Assembly (NCBI RefSeq): GCF_014898055.3
Contig: NW_023604295.1
Span: forward strand, 97,913,591 to 97,977,590
Length of the DNA: 64,000 bases
Source of the DNA: Talpa occidentalis
Taxonomy: Eukaryota > Chordata > Mammalia > Eulipotyphla > Talpidae
Direction: 5' to 3'
Shown here one piece after another: positions 1 to 10,332 of this stretch. Below the pieces are notes generated by a model. It saw only the letters and a list, made by a program, of their open reading frames with translations, searched no databases and was not told where the DNA came from. The translations under genes and the position numbers were made by a program. Numbering within the stretch: position 1 is the first letter of the stretch; each line of letters starts with the position of its first letter.

Positions 1-324
1 TCTGGTGGCATAATCACATTACCATCAGAGAGAGAAGTAGGAGAAAAGAACAAATGCAATGACATACACATGGAGACTCTATCTGGATATAGGTTCTAAA
101 GGATATGGAACAAAATGAGGGGAGATGAACAAATGAATGGGATAGGGGACTGGCCTTCAAGGAGTGAGGAGGGGGACTCTTGTGACAAGGACCAGATGTT
201 CTGTCATTTGATGTTGGCCCCACTATGTAGATAGGTTTCTGATAAGAAGATTATTTCTGGTGAAAAAAAAAATGAATTCTGGCTGATATCCCCAATTTTC
301 ATTCTTCTAGGTAGTTAAAGGAGT
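1..324. other. Unassigned 5' flank
   Basis: No gene, RNA or repeat that I can identify. Only short ORFs without recognisable similarity are present. The far upstream intergenic flank of RBP1 is the simplest reading. Confidence 0.4.
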
Positions 325-338
325 AGTATCGGGTTCTT

Positions 339-581
339 TTTTTTTAAGATTTATTTATTTATACAAGGACTGGGGTACAGTCAGAGGCGCGGGAGGGTGA
401 GAGAATTCACCAGAGACAGAGCAGGGAACAGAACAGGCAGACGGACCAAAGACACTGCTGAGGGGAACAGAGGGCACAGCAGGAGAGGTCTGCTGTGCCA
501 TGTGGGGTTCTCCTTGGCTGGCAGGGATCGAACCCAGCTTCATAGCGTGGCCCTCAACCCGCTGCGCCACCAGGGAGGCCC
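339..581 (-). mobile_element. tRNA-derived SINE, reverse orientation
   Basis: Reading the minus strand gives the full SINE: a GGCCTCCCTGGTGGCGCAG head, a B-box-like region, the shared body and a tail of TAAATAAAT ending in TCTT plus A residues. It is flanked by a 14-base target-site duplication (AGTATCGGGTTCTT) at 325-338 and 582-595. The body is intermediate between the two subfamilies seen in this window. The short ORFs here are the SINE and not a gene. Confidence 0.9.
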
Positions 582-595
582 AGTATCGGGTTCTT

Positions 596-1739
596 AATTG
601 ACATTAGCTTAAAATAATCCACCTGACAGAATAACACATCTTGGACATCTTGGGGAGGCCCATCCTTCAGTGTATTACAGCCATTTTTGCATCTTACTGC
701 AAGTCTCAAGCATTTCTCTACATCCCTATAATTCCTAGTTATTCTTTGAAGTGAAAAACTTTGTTTTAAAATAAAGATGGAGGATGATTGAATGGATTGC
801 TTCCAGAAGGAAGCTTGGCGGGATGGATGGAGATTGCTGTATGTGAATGAGTGAATGGAAGATGATGAGGACAGGCAGGTGGTTAGATGCATTCTGAGGT
901 GCATTAGATGGACAGATATAAGGAGGCTGTTTCGATGAATGAATGTATGTGGGTGGGCAGATAACTTTCACATTCTCCTCTCACCCCTGGAGCCCCGAGG
1001 CGTGGTGGCACAGCAATAGGACACTGTGTCTGCCATTGCACAGTCTCCCGGCAGACAGAGTGAGTCACGCACCTGCCATTGCTCACCGCCCCCATCGCCC
1101 ACATGTTTCTTTCTTGCTGGGCTGGCAGGCTGGCACACAGGACCAGGCCCAGGCCCATCACCATGACAGCATTGCTCTCCTTTCCCTCCTGGTAACACTC
1201 CTGCCTGTAAATTGTCCAGTGGTTCCTGTTTCTTAGAAAGTGTTTGCTGAAAGGACCCATAAACCCCATCTTTGACCTCCCGCCAGTTCTATGTCTGAGT
1301 GTCCATTGAGCACATGTTACTGTGTATCCAGCTCATAACCAAGGGCTGTAAGGAATACAGAAAGAATTTAAAATACAGCCACTAACCACAAAGCATTGAG
1401 TCTTACTGAGGAAGCTGAAGTGGATGTGTGCACGTGAAAAAGAGCTCCATCCACCTGAGATGGTGCAGGAACATGATTGAGAGAGTTTAAGGCTCTCAGA
1501 ATACAGATAAGAGGCCTTGGAGAAATTGGAACATGAGGACTGGACTGGATGAGGAAAAGAAGTGGTGGAGGGTATTTGCACCACAGGATCTACAGGAATA
1601 AGACTTGACTGTGAGGCCATAGAAAACAGCCATCAGCATCGTCAGGTGATAAGGGAAAATGGATGCAGACCTGGGAAAAGACACTGAGGTCAGATGGTCG
1701 AGGGCATCAAAGGACAAGGAGGCGAGGGAAACTGGAATT
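596..1739. other. Unassigned non-coding flank
   Basis: Mostly unique sequence. A degenerate ATGA/TGGA-rich stretch lies at about 840-960. ORFs overlap on both strands around 900-1270 but show no family motif or splice logic, so I treat them as chance ORFs. Ancient repeat remnants may be present at 1250-1720 but I cannot assign them. Confidence 0.35.
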
Positions 1740-1905
1740 TATTAAGGTTGTGTGCTGACTCCTCAAAACTACCCTGTGAGGCTGAAAACTCAGACATCGA
1801 GTGACTCACCCAACCTCACCGATTACGCAGTGAGGAAATGATGGGTCTGGGGTCTCAAACCAGTCTGGCTCAAAAACCCAGCTCAGTTCACTCTACCCGA
1901 TGCTA
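1740..1905 (-). repeat. MIR SINE fragment
   Basis: The sequence reads as a reverse-complement MIR core: a CTGTGAGG segment, then the region matching the reverse of the MIR tRNA-like part (GTGACTCACCCAACCTCACC, then a gap to TGGGTCTGGGGTCTCAAACC). It is strongly diverged, as expected for this early mammalian family. Confidence 0.5.
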
Positions 1906-2519
1906 TCAATCTGAAGGCAGTAGCAGAGCAGAGCAGATCCTCAACGATTATTGTAATGCAATTTGAAATGTCAGTCTCTGAATCAATGAGTTTGGGCCTA
2001 TTTCTTCCCTCTTTGGAAGCACCTCCTCAGCTGCCCCCAAAGAGTATTTACTCTCCACTTCTTCCAAGGAGATAGGACATAGACTAAGGCCTTGAGCTAT
2101 CCTGGCCAACCTCCCACCCAGTCCCCCTCACCACGGGTCAGCACACTCCCTGATCTGTATTCATTCTCGGGGAAATCCTCAAAAGACTCTGTCACGTGCA
2201 CCCCGGAAATCAATGTGTGTTTGACCAACTGCTTCCCTTTCATCTCTTCATTGTATAATTCTGCCCCAAGAACACAAAAACATTGGTCTGGCAAGATTTG
2301 TTCTTTTTAAATCTGGCCAAAACCTCACTAAGGTACATTAATCTTTAACTATTTATAGATTTTTCTGTGCTTTCATTTCATGTGGGGATTCAACCTCTGT
2401 TTCCATATTGATGATGACTTGGAAAACTTATTTTCTCTTTGGGGTTTTCTGCTGTGTTTTATTTATCAGCTTCAACATGCCAAGGTCCCCATGGATCTTC
2501 TGGTTCATTCAGGAAACAA
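1906..2519. other. Unassigned non-coding flank
   Basis: Unique sequence with no recognisable gene or repeat. Two overlapping ORFs of about 70 codons at 2092-2310 on opposite strands lack any family feature. Confidence 0.35.
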
Positions 2520-2655
2520 TAGGTGGTTAAGACCTTGGGCTTTGGGGTCAGACAGAGCCAGACACAAATTCAATTCCCAGACCAGCTACTCCACACCCAC
2601 ATAACCTTGAGCAAGACACAAAAACTCTCTTTTCTGAAAATGAAGACCCGAGGAA
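2520..2655 (+). repeat. MIR SINE fragment
   Basis: The forward MIR pattern is visible: GGTTAAGACCTTGGGCTTTGG, then GGTCAGACAGAGCC, then a TTCAATTCCCAG box, then the region matching 'ACCTTGAGCAAG' and a degraded 'CTGAAAATG' end. Confidence 0.65.
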
Positions 2656-2734
2656 TCATAACTTACCCAGGGTTCCATAATCAGAACAAAGGCCATGTAT
2701 GGCCATAACAATTTCATTCAAGAAGCCGTTAACT

Positions 2735-2982
2735 GGGCCTCCCCAGTGGCAAAGCAGTTGAGCGCTGGGTTGCAAAGCTGCCCGCAGCCTCTGCGGTGCC
2801 GGTTCGATCCCCGGCTGCTCCCCGGCCACCGGAGGAGGGTCCCACATGGCGCGCAGACATCTCCTGCCGCCCGCTGCTCCCCTCAGCAGTGTACTTCGGT
2901 CCTTCTGCCTGCTCTGCTCCCCGCTCTGGCTCTGGTGAATTCTCTCACCCTCCCGCGCTTCTGACTATACCCAGTGCTTGTA

Positions 2983-3021
<39 letters not shown>

Positions 3022-3056
3022 ATGAATAAATAAATAAATCTTAAAAAAAAAAAAAA
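2735..3056 (+). mobile_element. tRNA-derived SINE, subfamily A
   Basis: A full-length copy starts GGGCCTCCCCAGTGGC and has the B-box GGTTCGATCCC. It carries the subfamily-A body (CTTCGGTCCTTCTGCC; GGTGAATTCTCTCACC) and a long AAAT tail followed by TCTTA and A residues. A perfect 14-base target-site duplication (AGAAGCCGTTAACT) lies at 2721-2734 and 3057-3070. The intact duplication and low divergence mark it as a young insertion. Confidence 0.93.
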
Positions 3057-3070
3057 AGAAGCCGTTAACT

Positions 3071-4902
3071 CTGTAAGGACGCACATCTCCTCACTCTACC
3101 CCTCCATCACTCACCCTTTTCCGCTCTCCTCTTCTTCCAAAGGTAACTGCCTGCTCTTTCTCTTTCCCCTAAGCCAGACTTTGTAGACCACCTCCAGTCC
3201 TTCCCTCCACCCAGAACCTCTGATTAGCTCACAAGGAGGCCCAGGGTAAGAGCCACAAAATCATGATTTCCTTTCTTTAAGAGGCAGGAAAGTGAGGGGA
3301 ATTGCAAATATTTGTTATTTTTTCTTTCAAATTATTACTGACCAAAAATATATTTTAAGAGTATCATCAAAGTGAAAACAAAATTTATAAATCTTCTCTG
3401 AAGTCTCAAACCCTCAGCGCCCAAGTACACCAAATACTTGAGCAAGACTAATCAAGAGAAGCAATAACCATTTTTAAAAATACTGCCCACCTCAACCAGT
3501 GGGCCATTTAAAACAAAGCACAAACCAACCTATAATCAGTGTAAACTTGGCAACGGTGGCTCTTCCTCACTGTTGAGATTCTCAGAGAACCTGCCCCCAC
3601 TTCTCATTTCAGTCCTGGTATAGCCCCGCTACAAGGGACAGAGGCTGACAGGACACATTAGATTGACTATTTTTCTATTTTGCAGGGACTCTGACACCAC
3701 CTAAGTGCTATTAACAACTCATTTAATTCTTTTAGCAATTGCTTCTCACCGAAGACCATTTCCATATCCCTGTTGTGACATGACAGGCATAGAATCGTGA
3801 CATTCTCCAGTCTTTCCATCAACAGAGACTCCCCTCAGATGCAATGACCACTTAAAGATGAAGATCAGACTGAAACTCAGGCTTCCTATCAGCTATATAA
3901 GAGGCTCTTGTATTTCAGGACAGCTGGCCCATGCCCTGGGGGCCATCCTGTTAGGCATCTGTGACTACCCAAACCTGGCCCTGTCTGCTGGGCTGGAGGG
4001 CCTCTCCTCTCCAAGCTGTCACCCCAGCATGGAGCTCTCAGGCCAGAAGACATCCAGCACACTCACCTCCCTAGCTTTGGAACTCACGTGTGTCACTTCC
4101 ACCAGCTTGTGGGTGATCTCCCCAGCCTGACATCTGTGCCTGTCCCACAGCAATCACAGGGTTCTGTAGGACCCGGGCTTCACTCTCCAGGAGTCATTTC
4201 CTTGCAAACAGATGTCTATAGGGCCACAGCTTTGGATGGTTGGGGCTCCAGTATCTCTGCAGAATGATAAATTGGGGGTGGGGGCGGGCAGGAGGCACAT
4301 GCTTTGAGGTAGATAAAGTTGAAGATTGTTGTTCTTCACAAAACTGAAACAACCAACATTTTCTGAGTGTCGTGGATCTGCCTTCTGGGCCCCCTTCTCG
4401 CTATGGGTACATCTTCGCCCATCCTCAGCTTCTGTACCACCCTTCCAAGGTGCCCACATGGGACAGCAATCAGGGCTACCACACCACCCTACAGCTGGAA
4501 GAGCAGGAAGACATAAAAAGAGGACTTCCCCCAAGCTGGGCTCTGGCACAACTCAAAGGACACCTCTCAAGATGGTGGAGAAATAGATCTGTCCAAGGGG
4601 CACCCCCACCGCTCCGGGCTCTGGAGGCCCTGCTCCCCTTGGAGCCCTGAGCCTGGCCCTGACCTGGTGGTGACGTGTTACACCGAGCAGTCACTCACAT
4701 GTGATAACACACTGGAACTAGGACTGCAGATGGGATTTATAAACACAATTTGATAAAACAAACACGGAAGTCATATCTGCACTCTGATGGCCACTGACCC
4801 TTACACGGGGGTCAGCTGGGGCTTTTACAATCCCAGCTAAATAAGGAAATGGCTGCTCACTTCATATCAAAACTCTCCCCAAATTCAAATGCAGCTCACC
4901 CA
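3071..4902. other. Unassigned non-coding flank
   Basis: About 1.8 kb of apparently unique DNA. ORFs up to about 130 codons occur at 4154-4650 on both strands but overlap each other and have no family motif. Short inverted repeats flank a GC-rich segment at 4592-4642 (TCCAAGGGG and CCCCTTGGA). I see no gene. Confidence 0.35.
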
Positions 4903-4918
4903 GAGATACTTTTCTTAT

Positions 4919-5188
4919 TTTTTTTAAGATTTATTTATTTATTTATTAATACAAGCACTGGGTACAGTCAGAAGAACAGGAGGGTGAGAGAATTCACCAG
5001 AGCCAGAGCAGGGAACAGAGCAGGCAGACTGACGAAATACACTGCTGAGGGGAGCAGTGTGCTTGGCAGGAGAGGTCTGCGCGCCATGTGGGATTTTCGC
5101 CAGCGGCTGGGGTCAAACCGGCGCTGCAGAGGCTGCGGGCAGCTTTGCAGCCCAGCGCACAACCACTGTGCCACCAGGGGAGGCCCTG
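4919..5188 (-). mobile_element. tRNA-derived SINE, subfamily A, reverse orientation
   Basis: The reverse complement gives the complete SINE with head, B-box region, body and AAAT tail. A 16-base target-site duplication (GAGATACTTTTCTTAT) lies at 4903-4918 and 5189-5204. The ORFs at 4849-5208 are this element. Confidence 0.92.
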
Positions 5189-5279
5189 GAGATACTTTTC
5201 TTATCTAGCAAACTCTAAGAGCTCAACAAGATGATCTGTTAGCAAGCCTGAGGAGACAGGCACAAAGATAAGCAGCTGG

Positions 5280-6105
5280 TGAGAAGGTGAAACGGTGCAA
5301 TCCTAAAGAGGGAAATTCAGCAACACCCAGCAAAGGGCATTGAGTATATGGCCCTTGACACAGCAGTCCTACCTCTAGGTATCCATCCAAAGACACAATC
5401 ACAAACTATAAAAGGACAACCTGCTCACTGCAGTGTTGCTTGTTACAGTTTGCTGTATTTGTTACAGCCAAAGCCTGGCAGCAGCCCTCTGTCCAGTGTG
5501 GGGAATGGCTCTGTGGACCGAGGTTCCGCCAGACAGGGGGCCCTCTGTGGGAGGCTAGGAGGACATCTCCCTGTGCTACCGTGAGTGAGCTTCAGGATGC
5601 TCTGAGTTACCAAAAAAGTTTATGGTATGCTACCATTTGTTTAAGAAAGGGAAGGTGTGATGATAGAAAATACTTCTATTTTAAAGGATAAGCCATAAAA
5701 GAAATACATCCATCAATGGCAAGATATGAAACCTGTTTGGATCCCAATTCAAACAATTGGGGGAGAAAAGTCATGAGGTAAGTGAGCACCTTCTGGACAT
5801 TTCATGGCATTTAGTAATTAACATTGTTTTTCATTTGTGATAATGGTGTTGTGTTAATTTTTTTTTTTGTAAATGAATCTGTCTTTTAGAGATATAATAG
5901 TTCTTGAAATGTTTCCAGACAAAATGATGTGATGTCTAGTATTTGCTTCAAAATATTTGTGGAAAAGGGGGTGGGCAGGGATACAGATGAAGCGAGAGCA
6001 CTCGTGGACTAATGATCATTGAAGCCGGTGATGACTCTAACAGAGTTCAATATACTATTCTGTTTATATAGGTTTTAAATTCTCCATAACAAAATTGGAA
6101 AATAA
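5280..6105 (+). mobile_element. Old L1 LINE 3' end
   Basis: Two blocks match what I know of old mammalian L1 3' sequence. At 5280-5700 is the end of ORF2 and early 3' UTR, with 'GGTATGCTACCATTTGTTTAAG'-like text. At 5720-6105 is the 3' part with TTTTAGAGATATAATAG, a GATGATGTGATGTCTAG segment and a TATACTATTCTGTTTATATAG end. The same 3' module occurs again at 40380-40800. It is heavily mutated and cannot encode a protein. Confidence 0.6.
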
Positions 6106-6160
6106 GGAGGGTGGGAGTGAGGGAGGAAGGGAGAGCGCAAGAGGGAGGAGGGAGGGTGCT
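6106..6160. repeat. Purine-rich low-complexity tract
   Basis: A GGGAGGAAGGGAGAGCG-type G/A-rich tract lies directly downstream of the L1 3' end. Such tracts are common at the 3' side of L1 elements or arise as microsatellites. Confidence 0.6.
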
Positions 6161-7578
6161 AAAGAAACCCTGCAGCATAAGTCACAATCTGTAGAAACAA
6201 GCGTCTTTAAGGAAAGTACCTGACCCAGTCTGCAGAACCATTTTTAGGCAGAAAGCCCCCGGGTCACCTCCCCTACCCCCAGCGTCAAGATTATGAGGCT
6301 GGTAGACAAGTGTGTCATTTGCACATTCAAATACTCATGAACCCATCTGAGGAGGGCATCCCAGGCAGACCTCAGTGCCCCTCGGCCCCTGGGACTGCTA
6401 GACAATCCCTCTCACTCCAGAACTCAGGGTCCACAGGTAGGCAGATGGCACACAGGAGACTGGAACAGATCACTTTCCATAATGTAACTACAGAGACAAT
6501 TGAACACAGGAAAAGAGAAGATTTTGCAAGTCTCCAGAACAAAAGGAGCCCTGGAGAAGAGCAGAAGGGATATGGCAGTCGGAGGAAGGGTTTCTTTATA
6601 GGCACCAGTAGGACACTGCCTGTCCCCCACTGGGAGACCTGCCCATAGACTTTGTGTCTCTGGACAAAGAGGCAGTAATGGGCTGGAAGGTGCACTCCTG
6701 CCTCAGCATCTTGTGAGGAGGACCTTTGGGATCCATGTGTAGGCTTCATCCTCCAACCCCTTTAAAGTCCCACTGCCCCAACAAGTAGAGACCCTTACTG
6801 ATCCAGGGATAGGACTGTCCCTGCAAGGGGATTATGAAAGTCATGGGCAGTAGAGGAATTTCATGGAAATGTTTCCCTGAGCTGTAATTTAAGTTCGTGG
6901 AGCAGACTGATCAACTAAAGACTGGCAAGGTGCATTTCCTCCCGTCCCACAGTGAAGGCCAGGCTTCTCTGAGCTCTCCCAGCTATACTCGCTCTAGAAA
7001 CCCACCCGGGGCCCTTGGCTCTCACTCATCCTCCCTTCGCAGCCCAGGAGAGCTCAGGGCCTGCAAGCCCCACCCCCGGTATACCCACTGCCTCAGGGTA
7101 CTTCTCCACTGGCCTGTCCTTCCTGCTCTTGGGACTGGCCACGGACCTTGGCTGCTCTTCTTTAAGGCCAGTGAATGAAACAAGACCAATCAAGCTGTCC
7201 TCGTGTGTTTACAGCCTCGTCTCTCCACATAACAAGCCTGTCCTTTGCTGGCTGAGCACTCTGTCTCCCCGGACAAGCCTCTCCTGCTCTTCACCTCTCA
7301 GATTCAGACTGTCCTCAAGATCCAGTGACAGCCTCACCCCTCCAGGGGAGGCTTGCCAATTGGCAGGCCACACAGACCCCCTCTCCTTTACCCGCTGTCC
7401 TCAGTTGCTCTTTCTTTGCTTTGGACCTCTCAAGTGATAGCACCCCTGACAGAGGGAGCTCCAAACATACTGATAAGAGGCTTCAACTGAGCATGACAGT
7501 GAGCTGGGAAAGGAAAACCATGATGATACCTAATGCCTCCACACAGCACTTTCCCTTTCAGCTCAGTGTACTGATCTT
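6161..7578. other. Unassigned non-coding flank
   Basis: About 1.4 kb without an identifiable gene. ORFs of 93-140 codons at 6310-6750 and 6897-7440 overlap each other on several frames and carry no family signature. A chance origin is likely. Confidence 0.35.
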
Positions 7579-7593
7579 AAGGCCCCAGGAGGG

Positions 7594-7871
7594 GGGCCTC
7601 CCTGGTGGCACAAGGGGTTAAGCACAGCGCTGCGAAGCTGTCCCCAGCCTCTGCAGCACGAGTTCCATACCCGGCCAGCCAGGGAGTTACCCACATGGCT
7701 CCAGCAGACCTCTTCTGTCTCGCCCCCTGCTCCCCTCAGCAGTGTATTTCAGTCACTCCACCTGTCCTGTTCCTCATCTGTCTCTGGTGAATCCTCTCAC
7801 CCCCACATCTCTGGCCTGTACCCCAGTTCTTATATGCATAAATAAATAAATCTTTTTTTTTTTTTTTATAA
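7594..7871 (+). mobile_element. tRNA-derived SINE, subfamily B
   Basis: This copy has the subfamily-B markers: AAGGGGTTAAGCACAGCGCTG in place of the GTTGAGCGCTGGG of subfamily A, GTATTTCAGTCA in place of GTACTTCGGTCC, CTCTGGCCTGTACCCCAG, and TTATATGCATAAATAAATAAAT. The tail ends TCTT followed by T residues and A residues. A 15-base target-site duplication (AAGGCCCCAGGAGGG) lies at 7579-7593 and 7872-7886. Confidence 0.9.
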
Positions 7872-7984
7872 AAGGCCCCAGGAGGGAGCAAGGGGCAGCA
7901 TCCTCTCTCCCTTGCCTTTCCCTCACTCCCCCAGCCCCTCCAGCTTTTACCACAGTGTATCTGGAGCAGAACTCTCTGTCACAC

Positions 7985-8140
7985 CCTTTATATCCCTTAT
8001 CTCCTTAATCCCTCACCACCTTGAGAGGTTGGCAGTAGAGTGTCCCATTTTACAGATCTGGGAACTGAGGCCCAAAACACAGAGGTTACCAACTTACCCA
8101 GCTAGACAGTGAAAGAGCCAGCTTCAAACCAAACAGTCAC
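7985..8140 (-). repeat. MIR SINE fragment
   Basis: Reverse MIR: CCCATTTTACAGATCTGGG, AACTGAGGCCCA, the CAACTTACCCAGCTAG segment and a CCAGCTTCAAACC end are all readable. Confidence 0.75.
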
Positions 8141-8304
8141 CTCTAAAACCTGCTCACACAACCAATCCCCAGCTGCAAGAAACACAGCCAGGAGAGGCGA
8201 TCCCTGCTACTCCTTGGTTCTTTGGGATGGACAGGGGAAGACCAGAGAGGTGAGGGGCACCAGTCCTCTGCCTGGAAAATGAAGGGACCGCCCTGGACAT
8301 GGCA

Positions 8305-8375
8305 GAACTGACAGGTGCCTTCTGTATGCCAGGCGCTGTGCTGGGTATTTGGCATAAATACTATCTCAGGAGATT
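8305..8375 (-). repeat. MIR or L2 fragment
   Basis: GTATGCCAGGCGCTGTGCTGG is the classic 'tgccaggcactgtgctagg' segment of MIR/L2 read in reverse. It is too short to assign to one family. Confidence 0.5.
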
Positions 8376-8379
8376 CAGC

Positions 8380-8774
8380 ACAATGGAAGAAGGCTGAGGA
8401 GGGTGAGAAATCCAGTTGGCAGAGCTGGGTGGTGTAGGGAGCAGGGAAAGGGGTTTGGAATAGTTGGGAATGACCAGAGAATGGCCAATTCACTTGGCTA
8501 ATCATTTGTTCTGGGGAGTGTGGCAGACAAGGAAGCCCAAGATCATGGTTGGTCCTGATTGTCTTAGAGACCCATGCCAGGACCCACCCCTTCACCTGAC
8601 TGAGCCACAGAGGCTTCTTGAATTTTCAGGTTAAAGAGGGCTGAGTTAAGCATCAGACTCGCTAAGGAAGGATGATGAACCAGAACCGGTGTGAACAACT
8701 GATTGCCTGAGCACCCCAAAGCTAGGTGAGGAGACATCTCCTTAAACGGCCCCATATGGGGTACAACTCTCTAG
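8380..8774. other. Unassigned non-coding flank
   Basis: No gene or repeat identified. The minus-strand ORF covering about 8143-8595 runs through MIR sequence and is not a gene. Confidence 0.35.
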
Positions 8775-9004
8775 AGCAGTGACTTCTAACTAGGGGACAT
8801 TTCCCCCTGTCCTGTAGTACTTGGATATGTTCAGAGACATTTATGGGTGATGTCGACTGGCATCTAGAGGGTGGAAACCAGGAATGCTGCTAAACATCCT
8901 ATAATACATTCACCACCACCATCACCACCACCACTACCACCACCCCCAAAAAAGAATTATCAGGCTCTGATGTCAATAATTCCAAAGTTGAGACACCCTG
9001 GTGT
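8775..9004 (+). mobile_element. hAT-type non-autonomous DNA transposon
   Basis: The ends are the degraded terminal inverted repeats CAGTGACTTCTAACTAGGGG and TTGAGACACCCTG. The interior has the well-known GGCATCTAGAGGGTGG and GGAATGCTGCTAAACATCC segments followed by AAGAATTATCAGGC. This fits a hAT-Charlie derivative. A (CAC)n microsatellite at about 8913-8946 has grown inside the copy and replaced part of the consensus. Confidence 0.75.
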
Positions 9005-9205
9005 AAAGCAAAGTCACTCCCTGGGGTGAAGCTGCCCCCACCCTGAAGAAGATGCACCCTTTCCTAACTCAGCAGGATGCAGGGGTGTGAGGGCTAATGG
9101 GGGGTAGTGGGCCCTGGTAGTGCCAGAGAAGAGAAAGCGCCTGCTGTCACCCAGACAGTGATTTGTGCAAAAAGCAATTTAAAAGCGATATTTAGTTTTA
9201 ATAGA

Positions 9206-9219
9206 GGGTCAAAAAGTCA
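9206..9219 (+). promoter_or_regulatory. Candidate DR2 retinoic acid response element of RBP1
   Basis: The sequence is GGGTCA, a two-base AA spacer, then AAGTCA: two imperfect direct half-sites of the RGKTCA type with 2-base spacing. It lies 1,050 bases upstream of the RBP1 start codon. From memory, the mouse Crbp1 gene has a DR2 element of AGGTCA-AA-AGGTCA type about 1 kb upstream of its promoter that responds to RAR/RXR. Same spacing, same spacer bases and similar position support orthology. Both half-sites depart from the optimum, so binding is inferred only. Confidence 0.5.
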
Positions 9220-9309
9220 ACCCACCCGATTAAGTCATCTCCTTGTTGGCAAAGACAGACGTTTTAAAGCACTATGACATCCCCACCAGGTGGGAAATGA
9301 GATGTCATC

Positions 9310-9560
9310 ACACATCTTCGCTGCAGGACTGCTTCTAACAGTCGAGGATCCAAAACAACATAAAGGTTCATCAGTGGGGAGCAAGCTGTGTAAACAATGG
9401 AATCACCTGCAAAAGAATGCAAATACTCTCTAAGTACAGATACGAAAGGATCTCCAGAATATGAAAAAAATCAAACTGCAGAAAACTGGGGCGGACCGTG
9501 CTGCCACGTGGTGACAGAGAAGGAAAGAATCAGTAGAATGCACATTGATAATTACTTACA
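9310..9560 (+). mobile_element. Old L1 LINE 3' fragment
   Basis: The text follows the L1 3' end pattern: AAAGGTTCATCAGTGGGGA (the 'aatgttcatcagtgggga' segment), AACAATGGAATCA, AAAGGATCTCCAGAATATG and CAAACTGCAGAAAAC. Highly decayed and non-coding. Confidence 0.6.
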
Positions 9561-9574
9561 TTTGCATAAAAGGG

Positions 9575-9625
9575 GGCTCTCAACTTGGTAGTGCAGCAGA
9601 ACCACCCAGAGGACCTTTTAATCTA
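9575..9625 (+). repeat. hAT-type terminal fragment
   Basis: GCTCTCAACTTGGTAGTGCAGC, then AGAACCACC and CCTTTTAATC, resembles the first about 50 bases of a MER3/MER20-type hAT element. The rest is missing. Confidence 0.35.
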
Positions 9626-10071
9626 TTTACTTCAAACACCATCAACCGTACTTTTATATGGGGGAGGGATGTAGAGAGAGCCCCGCTGTTTTCGCCCGGA
9701 GTCGACCTCCCCAGCTTTCCTGATTCTGGGCGCGCACCAGCGAGGCCACTGCGCAGGGTGTCCAAAGCGCAGGGATTCAGACAAAGACCTCGTAAGTGGC
9801 CTCTCTTCCAATCACTCCAGCAAACCCTAGGAAACTGTTTCTCTCCTCAAGTGGCCACTGAATGGAAGAAGTTCGTGGTGTTTAAAAGAATCCCGCAGGA
9901 ACCGAAAACTCGGGGCCAATACAGCATTCGCCCCCGCCCCTGCACAGACTCACAGGTCCTCGTCCTTCCCGGGGACGCGAACCGAAGGTCCCTAGAGGCG
10001 GCCGCGGGCCGGGGACTAACCTGGCGCTCCCACAACCCCCGCCCCCGCTGGGGGGAGGAGCGACGGCTACA

Positions 10072-10332
10072 ATGGAGCCTCCTCGGGGCTTTGTGCGCGC
10101 CTGGAATCCAGCTGTCGCCGCCCCTCGGAGCCCCCTGGCCCCAGGGCGCACACTTCCGGGCCGCTGCCACCCGGAAAGCTTCGGCAGCCGCCACCCCGAG
10201 AGGCGACAACCGCTCCCTCCCATTCCCCAGCCGTCCCCCCCACTTGCGCCCCGAAATGCCGGTCGACTTCAACGGGTACTGGAAGATGCTGAGCAACGAG
10301 AATTTCGAGGAGTACTTACGCGCGCTGGGTAA
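10072..10332 (+). other. Upstream ORF overlapping the RBP1 start (frameshifted N-terminal extension)
   Basis: An ATG at 10072 opens an 86-codon frame starting MEPPRGFVRAWNPAVAAP, which ends just after the RBP1 start codon region in the +1 frame. As I recall it, the long human RBP1 isoform (197 residues) begins MDPPAGFVRAGNPAVAAP and runs in frame into the canonical MPVDF start, 186 bases downstream. Here the distance is 184 bases, so the frame is lost. The continuation of the human extension (GAHFRAA) is found here in the RBP1 frame from about 10142. The break therefore lies near the C run at 10137-10144. If transcribed, this ATG gives an overlapping upstream ORF and not an extended protein. 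Confidence 0.6.
10256..10328 (+). CDS. RBP1 coding exon 1
   Basis: Encodes residues 1-24 and the first base of codon 25, ending CTG-G before the donor GTAAGC. It includes the first beta strand and the helix-turn-helix lid start. The phase-1 end matches the AT that opens exon 2, giving Asp25. Confidence 0.96.

Noticed and set aside
2695..2993. ORFs repeated across the window with similar Pro/Ser/Leu-rich protein sequences
   Set aside because: They are translations of the SINE body in several frames and recur at each SINE copy.
8143..8595. A 150-codon minus-strand ORF
   Set aside because: It runs across MIR/L2-derived text, has no recognisable domain and no splice or promoter context.
9847..10296. 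Minus-strand ORFs of 113 and 149 codons across the RBP1 promoter
   Set aside because: They are shadows of GC-rich sequence opposite RBP1 exon 1, with Arg/Gly/Pro-rich translations and no family motif.
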